Assembly (NCBI GenBank): GCA_019912395.1
Contig: JAIOIH010000081.1
Location: forward strand, 1 to 42,906
DNA from: Flavobacteriales bacterium
Lineage (GTDB): Bacteria > Bacteroidota > Bacteroidia > Flavobacteriales_F > PHOS-HE28
Length of the DNA stretch: 42,906 nucleotides
Reading direction: 5' to 3'
Shown: positions 6,186 to 14,512 of the stretch, piece after piece
How positions within the stretch are numbered: the stretch's first letter is position 1
How the letters are laid out: every line of letters starts with the position of its first letter
The notes under the pieces: model-generated
The model's database searches: none
What the model saw: only the letters and a program-made list of their open reading frames with translations
Told to the model about the DNA's origin: nothing
Translations under genes and position numbers: made by a program

Positions 6186-8015
6186 AGTCCACTCCGAAAA
6201 CTCGATCAGGATAGTTGATAAAGTGTGCTCATGCACAAAAGTATGATGAGCGGTGATCCGTATCTTGAAGCCATGTTCAAAAGGACACCTGATACACAAG
6301 TTGATCTGTTCGAGAATTTCTCGGCACAACTGCCTGCCCGCAAGTCCTCCATGTTGGATGACCCCAATGCCTGGCACAATGTGTTCCTGCGGGAGGTTAC
6401 TTCACGGGTGGATGAGGCGGTCTTCGAGCCGCTGTTCAATGCCGGTGGCCGACCCAATGCTCCGCTGCGTGTGCTCATAGGCATGATGGTGCTAAAGGAA
6501 GGCAACGGTTGGAGCGACAAGCAACTCTTTGACCATTGCCGGTTCGACCTGCGTTGCATGCGGGCCTTGGGGCAGTTCAATATCGAAGATGATGTACCTG
6601 TGGAGTCCACCTACTATGAGCTTCGCAGAAGGCTGAACGAATATCAGAAAGAGCACGGCAAAGACCTTGCGGGAGCAGCCTTTCGCACCGCCACCCAAGG
6701 CCAGATAGAAACCTACGACATCAAGGGTTCAAAGATCCGGATGGACTCCAAGCTCATCCAATCCAACATCGCCAAATCGGGCCGTTTGGAACTGATCTTG
6801 AACACCATTAAGAAGGCCATTAGCACGTTGGACCTAACAGTAGTATCCCAGCTACCGGAGCAGGACATGCAAATGCTCAAGGACCTCAGGGAGAAGAACA
6901 AGACGGTGACCAATATCACCTATCCGTTGGACGATGCGCAGAAAGGCGCACTGCTGATCAGGGCCGGCTACATCATAGAGCGGCTACTACCCCACTGCAT
7001 TGGTGAGCAAACCTTGGCCCGGCTCTATCAAGAACACTATCAACAGGTGCCCATAGAGCAGGACCAGGACGAGCCGGGCGGTCCTGACCAGCAGAAGGTG
7101 GCGTTGAGGCCCCCGGGCAGTATCCCGGCAAACAGCCTGCAGTCCGCCCATGACCCGCAGGCGGCATACCGTCGCAAGGGCCAACAAAAAGTATCGGGCT
7201 ATCATGCCAACATCACCGAGACATACGACCCGTCCAATCCCTTCGAGCTGCTAACCGATGTACACGTGGATGGGGCCGACATCTCAGAGGCCACCTTTCT
7301 ACAGCCCGCTGTGGAGAACAGCAACGCGGTATTGGGCCCTCAGGCCGTTGAACATGTGACCACCGATGGCGGGTACGACAGCATAGAGAACCGAGAGGTG
7401 ATGGCCCAACAAGGCAGCCCCCATTGGAACATGGCCAAGCACAAGGGCACCCGGCAGCGCTATGCGATAAGTGTGGATGAACATGGCCAACTACAGGTGT
7501 ACTGTACGAAAACAGACGCCCAATGCGAGCACAACATGGCCAAAAAGGGAGATAAGCTGATAATCCACCATAAGGATGGAAGCAAGAGGTACATGACCCG
7601 CAAAGAATTGGAGGAATATCTGCTCCTACAAGCCCACCTGAGCCACCAGAAGCAGGAGGATGCCAACATCCGCCCCAATGTGGAAGCCACCATTCATCAG
7701 GTCTTCCATAGGTTGCTCAAAAGGGACAAGATGAAATACCGGGGAATGTTCAAGTGCAAGTTGTACGTCCTCTCACGCGCTTGGTGGACCAATTTCAGAA
7801 GGATCCTGAAAAACGAAGTGGAAAAGACCGCATCAGGCCTTGTTGCTCAACTTTTGCGCGCCATAAGCGTCCTGTTCGAACCAAACCAAGTGATCCTCCC
7901 AAGATCGAGGTCGCAGAAATATACATTCCAACCGATCCAACTCTTCGCAAAAAGCAGCCTATCGCCCCGAAACTCCAACGCATCAGTTCAGAATGGTCAA
8001 TAACCGGAGTGGGCT
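6186..8015 (+). mobile_element. Complete IS1182-family insertion sequence (1830 bp)
   Basis: The ends are terminal inverted repeats AGTCCACTCCG (6186-6196) and its complement at 8005-8015, with one mismatch (T/C). They are flanked by the 8-bp direct repeat CAAGTTTG. A single transposase gene fills the element, stopping only 2 bases before the right repeat. The match of ends, target duplication and restored host frame marks a fairly recent insertion. The family call comes from the transposase. Confidence 0.88.
6231..8003 (+). CDS. IS1182-family transposase
   Basis: A DDE transposase of about 590 residues, the usual length for IS1182. The N-terminal DNA-binding region carries the family pattern LIGMMVLKEGNGWSDKQLFD followed by HCRFDLRCM. 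Catalytic residues are probably D in RMDSKLI, D in TDGGYDS and E in NVEATIHQVF, the last followed by the family's KYRG segment. No frameshift or stop interrupts it, so it is potentially active. A GTG at 6225 is two codons upstream; I prefer the ATG at 6231. The last ~45 codons run almost to the right inverted repeat. Confidence 0.92.
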   Translation: MHKSMMSGDPYLEAMFKRTPDTQVDLFENFSAQLPARKSSMLDDPNAWHNVFLREVTSRVDEAVFEPLFNAGGRPNAPLRVLIGMMVLKEGNGWSDKQLFDHCRFDLRCMRALGQFNIEDDVPVESTYYELRRRLNEYQKEHGKDLAGAAFRTATQGQIETYDIKGSKIRMDSKLIQSNIAKSGRLELILNTIKKAISTLDLTVVSQLPEQDMQMLKDLREKNKTVTNITYPLDDAQKGALLIRAGYIIERLLPHCIGEQTLARLYQEHYQQVPIEQDQDEPGGPDQQKVALRPPGSIPANSLQSAHDPQAAYRRKGQQKVSGYHANITETYDPSNPFELLTDVHVDGADISEATFLQPAVENSNAVLGPQAVEHVTTDGGYDSIENREVMAQQGSPHWNMAKHKGTRQRYAISVDEHGQLQVYCTKTDAQCEHNMAKKGDKLIIHHKDGSKRYMTRKELEEYLLLQAHLSHQKQEDANIRPNVEATIHQVFHRLLKRDKMKYRGMFKCKLYVLSRAWWTNFRRILKNEVEKTASGLVAQLLRAISVLFEPNQVILPRSRSQKYTFQPIQLFAKSSLSPRNSNASVQNGQ

Positions 8016-8638
8016 CAAGTTTGAACACCACTTGGGAGGACGATCTTGGTGGTCCGTGGATGGCCTCGGGGCTAGCTGCATACACTTATGGTCATATCTC
8101 CTGCGTCGCCGATGGCGCGGGCACGTTGATCATGCCCTACGGCACGGTGGAGAACGTATTGCGGATATCCACCAGCTACAGCGATTCTGATGTATACATC
8201 GGTTCCGGATACATGAATTACCTCGTGGAAATAGTGGACTTCTACAAGCCCGGCGTTCCATACCCCCTGCTCTCCTTTAGTCGCCAGCGCGCAGGTGGCT
8301 CGATCAGCAATGACAGTGCGAATTTCGATTATGGCGCTTGGTTGGCCTTTGCCACTTCCGGGGTCCGTGAAGCGGTGGCCGATCCGATCGGCATGGACCT
8401 GGTGCCCAACCCTGCGCATGATGCCACTACAATTCTGTACTCTACCACGGGGGAGGCATTGAACCTGTCCATCTTTGACGCAACTGGCCGGTTGGTGCGC
8501 TCCGCCATACTTGGACCGCAGCCCGTGGGTATCGGCAGGCATGTGGTGGACCTGAGTTCATTGGCACCGGGATTGTATTCCGTACAGATCGCCACAGCCA
8601 AGGGGCAACGCGGGACAAAGCTCCTCTTAGTGGAGTAG
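8016..8638 (+). pseudogene. T9SS-sorted secreted protein, 3' part with type A sorting domain
   Basis: Begins with the right copy of the target duplication and continues the frame of 5775-6185 for 204 more codons. The last ~80 residues form a T9SS type A sorting domain: a MDLVPNPAHDATTI start, then LNLSIFDATGRLVR, then LAPGLYSVQIATAKGQR and a terminal LLVE. In the Bacteroidota this domain directs export through the PorV/PorU route and surface attachment or release. Split from its signal peptide by the IS, this part cannot be exported by the normal path, so the gene is inactivated unless the IS excises. Confidence 0.85.
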
Positions 8639-8710
8639 GCCGGCCACACCCGTGACGCGGCCCTGCACTGGATGCAACATCCGACCAAGGCCTCGCTCCC
8701 CGGTTCGGTT

Positions 8711-8735
8711 CCGGCCCGGAAATTTTCCGGGCCGG
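8711..8735. terminator. Strong inverted repeat, possible bidirectional terminator
   Basis: CCGGCCCGGAAA and its complement are separated by a single T, giving a 12-bp perfect stem. It lies 73 bases after the stop of the T9SS gene. There is no T-run on either side, so it may stop transcription poorly or instead protect mRNA 3' ends; terminator is the most economical reading. Confidence 0.45.
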
Positions 8736-9115
8736 CAGGCAACTGCGCCACATTTCCCCGTCTTGACCCTAAGTAAGGTCTGTTGAAAAAAATTCCTCCC
8801 ATTCCTGCGCCCGGCTTCCTGCCCCGGCGCTCGGCTTCTCCAGTATTTTCAACAAGCTGCCGAGTGCCTGGCGAAAGACTTCATCCGACGGATCTAAGAC
8901 AGTCCAGGTCATTCAACCGAGCGACAGCGTGCCATGGTTCGCTCCGTGTCGCGGTCTGAAACCTTCGCCAAGGCTTCGGCTTCCGAGAAAGACTGCCGCG
9001 CGCTTCTTCGCTTTGACCGGCTCTTGTGCGTGTACCCACAAGTCGCCCCGGCCTGTGCTTTGAGAAGCTCACTTTTTGGTTGGGCCGGGAAGACTTGCGG
9101 GAGCGTAGGCTATCC

Positions 9116-9323
9116 GAGATGGCGATTCGCTGATGCAGGTGATTAGCTGATCAGCTGATGGCTGCTTCGAGAGGATCCATCAGCTAAATACCCGCACTCG
9201 CGACACGCGAGCGCTATCTGAGATGCCGATTAGCTGATGCGGTGGATTAGCTGATCAGCTGATGGGTGCTTCGAGCGGATACATCACTTGAATGGCCGCA
9301 CTCGCGGCACGCGAGCGCTATCT
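9116..9323. repeat. 104-bp tandem duplication carrying REP palindromes
   Basis: Two units of exactly 104 bp (9116-9219 and 9220-9323), each starting GAGATnnCGATT and ending CGCGnCACGCGAGCGCTATCT, followed by the start of a third (GAGATACCGAT). Each contains TTAGCTGATCAGCTGATGG, itself a palindrome, and the right-half REP seen in the REPINs at 2258-2358 and 5522-5600. Units differ at several positions, so the duplication is not recent. It lies immediately after the Nramp gene's stop. Confidence 0.8.
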
Positions 9324-9343
9324 GAGATACCGATCAGCAGATC

Positions 9344-11212
9344 CTACTTCACCACCAACACCGGCACCTTCACCCGGTGCCGCACCGCATCCACGGTAGC
9401 GCCGAAGAGCAGGTCCTTCAAGCCGCGGTGGCCGTGTGAGCCCATCACTAAGAGGTCGGCCTCGCTGGTGTTCACCAGTTTGGCGATGGCCACTACCGGG
9501 CTGCCTTGGCCCACCACGGCTTCGGCGTTGTAGCCGGCAGCGCGGAGCTTCTCGGCGTAGTGCTCCAGGTTGGTGGCATCGTCCACGGCCTCGCGGTCGC
9601 CGCTGTGCGCGCCGAGGTAGCGGGCGGCGGCGCTTTCGGTGATGTGGATCAGGATGTACTCGGCCACCTTTCCGCCTTGGGCGATGGCGGTGTTCAGCAC
9701 CCGCTCGTCCAGCGGCTTGAATTCCACGGTCACGGCGATGCGCTGCGGCGGGCGCAGTTCCTGGACCTTCAGCTCCGGCAGGGTGCTATCGATATGTTGC
9801 TTGGCGGTTCTCAGCTTGGCAAAGAACGGCTTCACGGTGATATAGAGCAGCAGGAGCGCGAAGAGCACGATGACGGGGATCACCACGGTCTCCACCCAGA
9901 TCACGTGCGGTCCACCGCTTTGCAGCCAGCCGTCCACCTCCTGCACCACCAGTTGGGCGTTGAGCACCACGATGATGAGCGCCGTGGCCCACGCCAGCAG
10001 CTGCACCCAGGGCTTGGTGACGAATTTGCCCATGGTCAGCTTGTCGGAGGTAAAGTGGATGAGCGGGATCACGGCGAAGCCCAGCTGCAGGCTGAGCACC
10101 ACTTGGCTGAGGACCAGCAGCTGGCCCAGGGAATCCGGCCCGAACCAGATGATGCTGACGATGGCGGGGATGATGGCGAGCAGGCGGGTGATGAGGCGGC
10201 GGAGCCATGGGCGGATGCGCAGGTCCAGGTAGCCTTCCATCACGATCTGCCCGGCGAGGGTGCCGGTGATGGTGCTGCTTTGGCCCGCGCCGATGAGGGC
10301 GATGGCGAAGAGGGCCGGGGCCATGGTGCCGAAGAGCTCGCCGAGCAACTCGTGCGCCTGATCGATCTCCGCGACATCGTAATGCCCTGCGGTGTGGAAG
10401 GCGGCGGCGGCAAGGATGAGGATGGCGGCGTTGACGAAGAAGGCGAGGTTGAGCGCGATGGTGGTATCGAAGAAGTTGAAGCGGATGGCTTCGCGCATGC
10501 CCTTGTCGGTGCGCTCGAAGCGGCGCGTTTGCACCAGCGAGCTGTGGAGGTAGAGGTTGTGCGGCATCACGGTGGCGCCGATGATGCCGATGGCGATGTA
10601 GAGCGCCTTGTCGGAGAGCGCGGATGGAATGAAGCCTTTGAGGACATCGCCCACCACCGGTTCCACGATGAACATCTCGGCGAGGAAGGAGAGGCCGATC
10701 AAGGTGACGATGGAGACGATGAAGACCTCGAGCAGCCGCATGCCCTTGTTCATCAGGAAGAGGATGAGCAGCGTATCCAGCGCGGTGATGAGCACGCCCC
10801 AGAGCACGGGCAGGCCGAAGAGGAGGTTGAGGCCGATGGCCATGCCCACCACTTCGGCGAGGTCGCAGGCGGCGATGGCGATCTCGGCCATCACGTAGAG
10901 CGGGATGTTCACGATGGGCGGGTAGGTGTGCCTGCTGGCCTGGGCGAGGTCGAGGCCGCGGACGATGCCGAGGCGTGCGCTGAGGCTTTGCAGCAGCAGC
11001 GCCATGAGGTTGCTCATCAGCAGCACCCAGATCAGCTGGTAGCCGAAGGCGGAGCCGCCGGCGATGTCGGTGGCCCAGTTGCCGGGGTCCATGTAGCCCA
11101 CGCTTACCAGGTAGGCGGGGCCGAGGAAGGCGAGGATGCGGCGCCAGCCTTTCGCCGTGGGGATGGCCACGCTGGAATGCGCGTCGCCGAGGGAACGGCG
11201 GTCGTGTGTCAT
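9344..11212 (-). CDS. mntH: Nramp divalent metal transporter fused to a universal stress protein domain
   Basis: The N-terminal ~455 residues are an Nramp-family proton-coupled Mn/Fe importer with the metal-binding motifs DPGN (residues 42-45, first helix) and MPHN (216-219, sixth helix) and about eleven membrane segments. After a linker, residues ~480-622 form a UspA-type domain ending in the nucleotide-binding-type motif GSHGHRGLKDLLFGATVDAV. Standard MntH is about 410-450 residues without this domain; the cytoplasmic Usp module may sense nucleotide or energy state, which is inference. The start overlaps the stop of the upstream repressor gene by 4 bases (ATGA), so the two are translationally coupled and under the repressor's own promoter. 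Confidence 0.93.
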   Translation of the reverse strand: MTHDRRSLGDAHSSVAIPTAKGWRRILAFLGPAYLVSVGYMDPGNWATDIAGGSAFGYQLIWVLLMSNLMALLLQSLSARLGIVRGLDLAQASRHTYPPIVNIPLYVMAEIAIAACDLAEVVGMAIGLNLLFGLPVLWGVLITALDTLLILFLMNKGMRLLEVFIVSIVTLIGLSFLAEMFIVEPVVGDVLKGFIPSALSDKALYIAIGIIGATVMPHNLYLHSSLVQTRRFERTDKGMREAIRFNFFDTTIALNLAFFVNAAILILAAAAFHTAGHYDVAEIDQAHELLGELFGTMAPALFAIALIGAGQSSTITGTLAGQIVMEGYLDLRIRPWLRRLITRLLAIIPAIVSIIWFGPDSLGQLLVLSQVVLSLQLGFAVIPLIHFTSDKLTMGKFVTKPWVQLLAWATALIIVVLNAQLVVQEVDGWLQSGGPHVIWVETVVIPVIVLFALLLLYITVKPFFAKLRTAKQHIDSTLPELKVQELRPPQRIAVTVEFKPLDERVLNTAIAQGGKVAEYILIHITESAAARYLGAHSGDREAVDDATNLEHYAEKLRAAGYNAEAVVGQGSPVVAIAKLVNTSEADLLVMGSHGHRGLKDLLFGATVDAVRHRVKVPVLVVK

Positions 11213-11889
11213 GGCTTCCGGCTTTTCCCCTTGGGCAGCAGTTCCACCAGCAGGTGCGCGGCCACTTGCGCGGAGAGGGTGAGAAGCATCGTTTTTCCGC
11301 TTTGCAGTTCCACGCTCCCGTCGAAGGCATGGCGGGCCTTCACCTCAAAAGTCATCCCGATGCTGAGGCCTTTGCCATCCAGCAGGTGCAGCAGGTCGTC
11401 GCTGCCGTCCTTCACGGCGGCGATGCGCACGTGCATGCCCGCGCTGCATTCGGTCAGCGGCCGGGTGTCCCGCTCGGTCATGCGCCCGTCGCGGTCCGGG
11501 ATGGGGTCGCCGTGCGGGTCGAAGGCCGGGTCGCCGAGGTATTCGGCGAGGCTGTCGGTGAGCTTTTCACTGCTGACGTGCTCCAATTGCTCCGCCACCT
11601 CATGCACCTCGTTCCACTTGAAGCCGAGGCGTTCCACCAGGAAGGTCTCCCACAGGCGGTGCTTGCGGACGAGCTTCAGGGCGGCGGCCTTGCCCTTGGC
11701 GGTGAGCTTCACGCCGTAGTAGGGTTCGTGCTTCAGCAGGCCTTTCTCCGCGAGCTTCTTCAGCATCACGGTAACGCTGCTGGCCTTGATGTTGAGCTTC
11801 TCGGCGAGGTCCTTGGTACCGGCCGTAGCGCCATCCTGCAGGAGGGCATGTACGGCCTTGATATGGTCCTCTTCGCTGCGGGTGAGCAT
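11209..11889 (-). CDS. mntR: DtxR/MntR family metal-dependent repressor
   Basis: A 226-residue protein with an N-terminal winged helix-turn-helix (residues 1-60, with DLAEKLNIKASSVTVMLKKL as recognition unit), a dimerisation and metal-binding region (HRLWETFLVERLGF to HEVAEQLEHVSSEKLTDSL, with the typical His/Glu ligands) and a C-terminal FeoA/SH3-like domain (about 150-220). Such proteins repress metal uptake genes when loaded with Mn(II) or Fe(II). Its gene leads the repressor-transporter operon. A TACTTTTG promoter box lies 5 nt before the ATG, and a TTAG-N6-CTAA palindrome in the -33 region is a plausible operator for autoregulation. Confidence 0.92.
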   Translation of the reverse strand: MLTRSEEDHIKAVHALLQDGATAGTKDLAEKLNIKASSVTVMLKKLAEKGLLKHEPYYGVKLTAKGKAAALKLVRKHRLWETFLVERLGFKWNEVHEVAEQLEHVSSEKLTDSLAEYLGDPAFDPHGDPIPDRDGRMTERDTRPLTECSAGMHVRIAAVKDGSDDLLHLLDGKGLSIGMTFEVKARHAFDGSVELQSGKTMLLTLSAQVAAHLLVELLPKGKSRKP

Positions 11890-11894
11890 GGGTG

Positions 11895-11902
11895 CAAAAG
11901 TA
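11895..11902 (-). promoter_or_regulatory. -7 promoter box TACTTTTG of the repressor-transporter operon
   Basis: Read on the minus strand, TACTTTTG fits the Bacteroidota sigma-factor -7 consensus TAnnTTTG. It ends 5 nt from the repressor ATG at 11889, so the transcript would be leaderless or nearly so. Confidence 0.65.
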
Positions 11903-11918
11903 GGTCTAAATAAAATGA

Positions 11919-11932
11919 TTAGTTGCGTCTAA
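11919..11932. promoter_or_regulatory. Candidate DtxR/MntR operator TTAG-N6-CTAA (repressor side)
   Basis: TTAGTTGCGTCTAA has the outer half-sites of DtxR-family operators (DtxR consensus ends TTAG...CTAA). It lies 16 bases upstream of the -7 box of the mntR-mntH operon, over the expected -33 region. The same spacing of half-sites recurs before the divergent TonB receptor gene. Confidence 0.55.
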
Positions 11933-12063
11933 GTATCGTTCGTGGTCCGGAATGCGCAGGAAGGCCCGTGTACAAAGGTTCCGCAGCCCCTACAGCCCCA
12001 TGCGGCTGCGGGCCGCGAAGTGGTGAACGGGTGAATGCAGTTTGATGCGTGTATCAATGATAA

Positions 12064-12077
12064 TTAGATAAGACTAA
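12064..12077. promoter_or_regulatory. Candidate DtxR/MntR operator TTAG-N6-CTAA (TonB receptor side)
   Basis: TTAGATAAGACTAA lies 22 bases before the TonB receptor ATG, just upstream of a -7-like TTCCTTTG (12088-12095). Matching half-sites and position to the site at 11919-11932 suggest the receptor and the transporter are repressed by the same metal-loaded regulator. Confidence 0.55.
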
Positions 12078-12099
12078 AAATAGTTCGTTCCTTTGCGGC

Positions 12100-14349
12100 A
12101 TGAAACGGATCGCAGCGCTGGGGAGCGCCCTGCTCCTCCTCGGCACTACGGCATGGGCGCAACCAGCCACCGTAAGCGGCCAGTTGGTGGATGCGGACGG
12201 CCTGGTGGGCTTCGCCAATGTGGCGGTGCAAGGCACCAAGGCCAGTGCTTCCACCGGCATGGATGGTCGCTTCGCCCTCGAGCTGACGGCCACGGGCACT
12301 TACAATTTGGTGGTGGTGGGCATGGGCCATGCCCGCAAGGAACAGTCCTTCACCTTGGCCTCGCTGGCGGACATGGACCTGGGCATCATCACCCTGGTGC
12401 GGGAGATGCACGACCTGGAGGAAGTGGTGGTGACGGGCACGATGAAGCCGATGTCGCGCAGTGAAAGCTCGGTCTCCGTGGAGGTGATCACCCCGGCGCT
12501 GTTCCGCAAGAACCCGAGCCCTACGCTGTTCGAGGCGGTGGGCATGGTGAACGGGGTGCGGCCGCAGATCAACTGCAGCGTATGCAACACGGGCGACATC
12601 CACATCAACGGCATGGAAGGCCCGTACACCATGATCCTGATCGACGGCATGCCCATCGTGAGCGGCCTCAGTTCGGTGTACGGCCTGAGCGGCATCCCCA
12701 CCAGCCTGATCGAACAGGTGGAGGTGGTGAAGGGTCCGGGTTCCTCGCTCTACGGCAGCGAGGCCATGGGCGGCATCATCAACGTGATCACCAAGGATCC
12801 CGTGCTGGCACCCCAGGCCTCGGTGGACCTGATGGCCACCAGCTGGCAGGAGTACAATGCCGACATCGGCGTGAAATTCGGCCAGAAGAAGGTGACCGAT
12901 CTGCTCGGCGTGAACGTGTTCCACTACGATGATCCGCGCGACAGCAACGGCGATGGCTTCACCGATGTCACGCTGCAGAAGCGCATTTCGATCTTCAACA
13001 AAGTGGACCTGCGCCGGCCGGACCGGAAGGTGGCCAGCCTGGCGGGGCGCTATGTACACGAGGACCGCTGGGGCGGTGAGATGGATTGGACCCCGGAGTT
13101 CGGCGGAAGTGACAGCATCTACGGCGAATCCATCAGCACGCGTCGCTGGGAGTTGATCGGCCAATACCAGTTGCCGGTGCCGGGGAACGTGGTGCTGCAG
13201 ATGAGCGCCAACGGGCACCAGCAGCGCTCCTTCTATGGCGATACGCCGTACGATGCGGATCAGGAGGTCTACTTCGGCCAACTGTATTGGAGCAAGCGCT
13301 TCGCGGCGCGGCACGATGTGCTCGGCGGCGTCGCGTACCGGTACACGCGCTACGACGACAACACACCGGCCACCTTCGACTACACGGAAGGAGCGGAGCG
13401 GAATGCGCCCTCCAAGCGGCCCTTGCCGGGGCTTTTCGTGCAGGATGAATGGAGCATCACCGATGTCCACAAGCTCCTGCTGGGCTACCGGCTGGACCAC
13501 GACCGCGATCACGGCTTGGTGAGCTCCCCGCGGGTGGCCTACAAATGGGCGCCGAGCGGTCGCTGGGCGGTGCGCCTCAACTTCGGCACCGGCTTCCGCG
13601 TGGTGAACCTGTTCACGGAGGAACATGCCGCACTGACCGGTGCCCGCACGGTGATGATCACCGAGGACCTGCGTCCGGAACGCTCCCTGAACGGCACGTT
13701 GAACATCGTGCGCAAGTGGCCGGGGGAGAAGCGCTACTTCGGCGTGGATGGATCCCTCTTCTATTCGCACTACACCAACCAGATCCTGCCGGACTACACC
13801 ACCGACCAGGACCTGATCATCTACTCGAACCTGAGCGGCTACGCGGTATCGCGCGGGGTGAGCCTGAACACGGAAGCGCGCTTGGGCAAGCACCTGCGGA
13901 TCCTCGCAGGAGGCACGTGGATGCAGGTGTTCAGCGAGCAGGAGGGCGTGCGGGAGGATCTGTACTTCGCACCGAAATGGTCCAGCACCTTCACCGTGAG
14001 CCAAGAGCTTCCAAAGGACTGGACGTTGGACCTCACCGGCCAGGTCTATGGCCCGATGCGCCTGCCGGTACAACCGAACGACTACCGGCCGGAGTATTCA
14101 CCGGAGCATGCGCTGCTGAACATCCAGGCCACGCACAAGATCAACGAGCAATGGGAGGTCTACGGCGGCGTGAAGAACCTGCTGAACTTCGTACCGAATG
14201 ACCCCCTGATGCGGCCCTTTGATCCCTTCGATAAAGCAGCTGATGATCCGGTTGGGAATCCGTACGGGTATACGTTCGACCCCTCGTATATCTATGCGCC
14301 TTTGCAGGGTGTGCGGGGATTTTTGGGCGTGCGGTGGGTGCTTGGTTAG
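12100..14349 (+). CDS. TonB-dependent outer membrane receptor, probably for a metal complex
   Basis: A 749-residue outer membrane receptor. Residues 1-20 are a signal peptide (ending AWA). Residues ~23-105 form a carboxypeptidase-regulatory-like beta-sandwich (VSGQLVDADG...GFANVAVQGT), typical of Bacteroidota receptors. The TonB-box-like region EEVVVTGT is at about 108-115, and the plug domain (~120-230) includes the double-cysteine NCSVCNTGDIHINGMEG and ILIDGMPIVSG. The remainder is a beta-barrel ending in an aromatic-rich strand (GVRWVLG). It imports ligands across the outer membrane using TonB energy. The divergent mntR-mntH operon and the shared TTAG-N6-CTAA site suggest the ligand is iron or manganese, or a chelate; that is inference. 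Confidence 0.9.
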   Translation: MKRIAALGSALLLLGTTAWAQPATVSGQLVDADGLVGFANVAVQGTKASASTGMDGRFALELTATGTYNLVVVGMGHARKEQSFTLASLADMDLGIITLVREMHDLEEVVVTGTMKPMSRSESSVSVEVITPALFRKNPSPTLFEAVGMVNGVRPQINCSVCNTGDIHINGMEGPYTMILIDGMPIVSGLSSVYGLSGIPTSLIEQVEVVKGPGSSLYGSEAMGGIINVITKDPVLAPQASVDLMATSWQEYNADIGVKFGQKKVTDLLGVNVFHYDDPRDSNGDGFTDVTLQKRISIFNKVDLRRPDRKVASLAGRYVHEDRWGGEMDWTPEFGGSDSIYGESISTRRWELIGQYQLPVPGNVVLQMSANGHQQRSFYGDTPYDADQEVYFGQLYWSKRFAARHDVLGGVAYRYTRYDDNTPATFDYTEGAERNAPSKRPLPGLFVQDEWSITDVHKLLLGYRLDHDRDHGLVSSPRVAYKWAPSGRWAVRLNFGTGFRVVNLFTEEHAALTGARTVMITEDLRPERSLNGTLNIVRKWPGEKRYFGVDGSLFYSHYTNQILPDYTTDQDLIIYSNLSGYAVSRGVSLNTEARLGKHLRILAGGTWMQVFSEQEGVREDLYFAPKWSSTFTVSQELPKDWTLDLTGQVYGPMRLPVQPNDYRPEYSPEHALLNIQATHKINEQWEVYGGVKNLLNFVPNDPLMRPFDPFDKAADDPVGNPYGYTFDPSYIYAPLQGVRGFLGVRWVLG

Positions 14350-14353
14350 TGAG

Positions 14354-14444
14354 GAGTCGTGAGTCTGGAGTCTTGAGTCCGGAGACTTGAGTCGTGAGTC
14401 GTGAGTCTTGAGTCTGGAGTCTGGAGTCTTGAGTTTTGAGTCCG
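14354..14444. repeat. Heptameric tandem repeat, 13 x GAGTCNN
   Basis: Exactly 13 units of 7 bp (91 bp), mostly GAGTC followed by TT, TG, GT or CG, with one GAGACTT and one GAGTTTT. It starts 4 bases after the stop codon of the TonB receptor gene and shows no open frame of its own. It resembles the short tandemly repeated heptamers (STRR) known from cyanobacteria in form, not in sequence. Confidence 0.9.
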
Positions 14445-14512
14445 ATCCTCAGGCACCAAAAGCACTATGCATTTCTCTGCGCCTCCGCGCCTCCGCGTCC
14501 CATTCACGCAAC

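Larger units (their letters stand above)
8639..9343. other. Non-coding stretch with hairpins and tandem repeat
   Basis: No supported gene. It holds a strong hairpin at 8711-8735, a spaced inverted repeat TGTTGAAAA (8782-8790) / TTTTCAACA (8854-8862) that could be the ends of a small non-autonomous element, a GC-rich 8880-9115 segment with no recognisable product, and the 104-bp tandem repeat at 9116-9323. Confidence 0.5.

Noticed and set aside
8881-9072. 63-codon minus-strand frame in the gap after the T9SS gene
   Set aside because: Arg/Ser-rich, no recognisable motif, no promoter; likely non-coding GC-rich sequence.
9506-11719. Very long open frame (737 codons) on the strand opposite the Nramp and repressor genes
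   Set aside because: Its Gly/Glu/Asp/His-rich composition is the usual antisense shadow of high-GC coding sequence; the minus-strand genes have clear family motifs.
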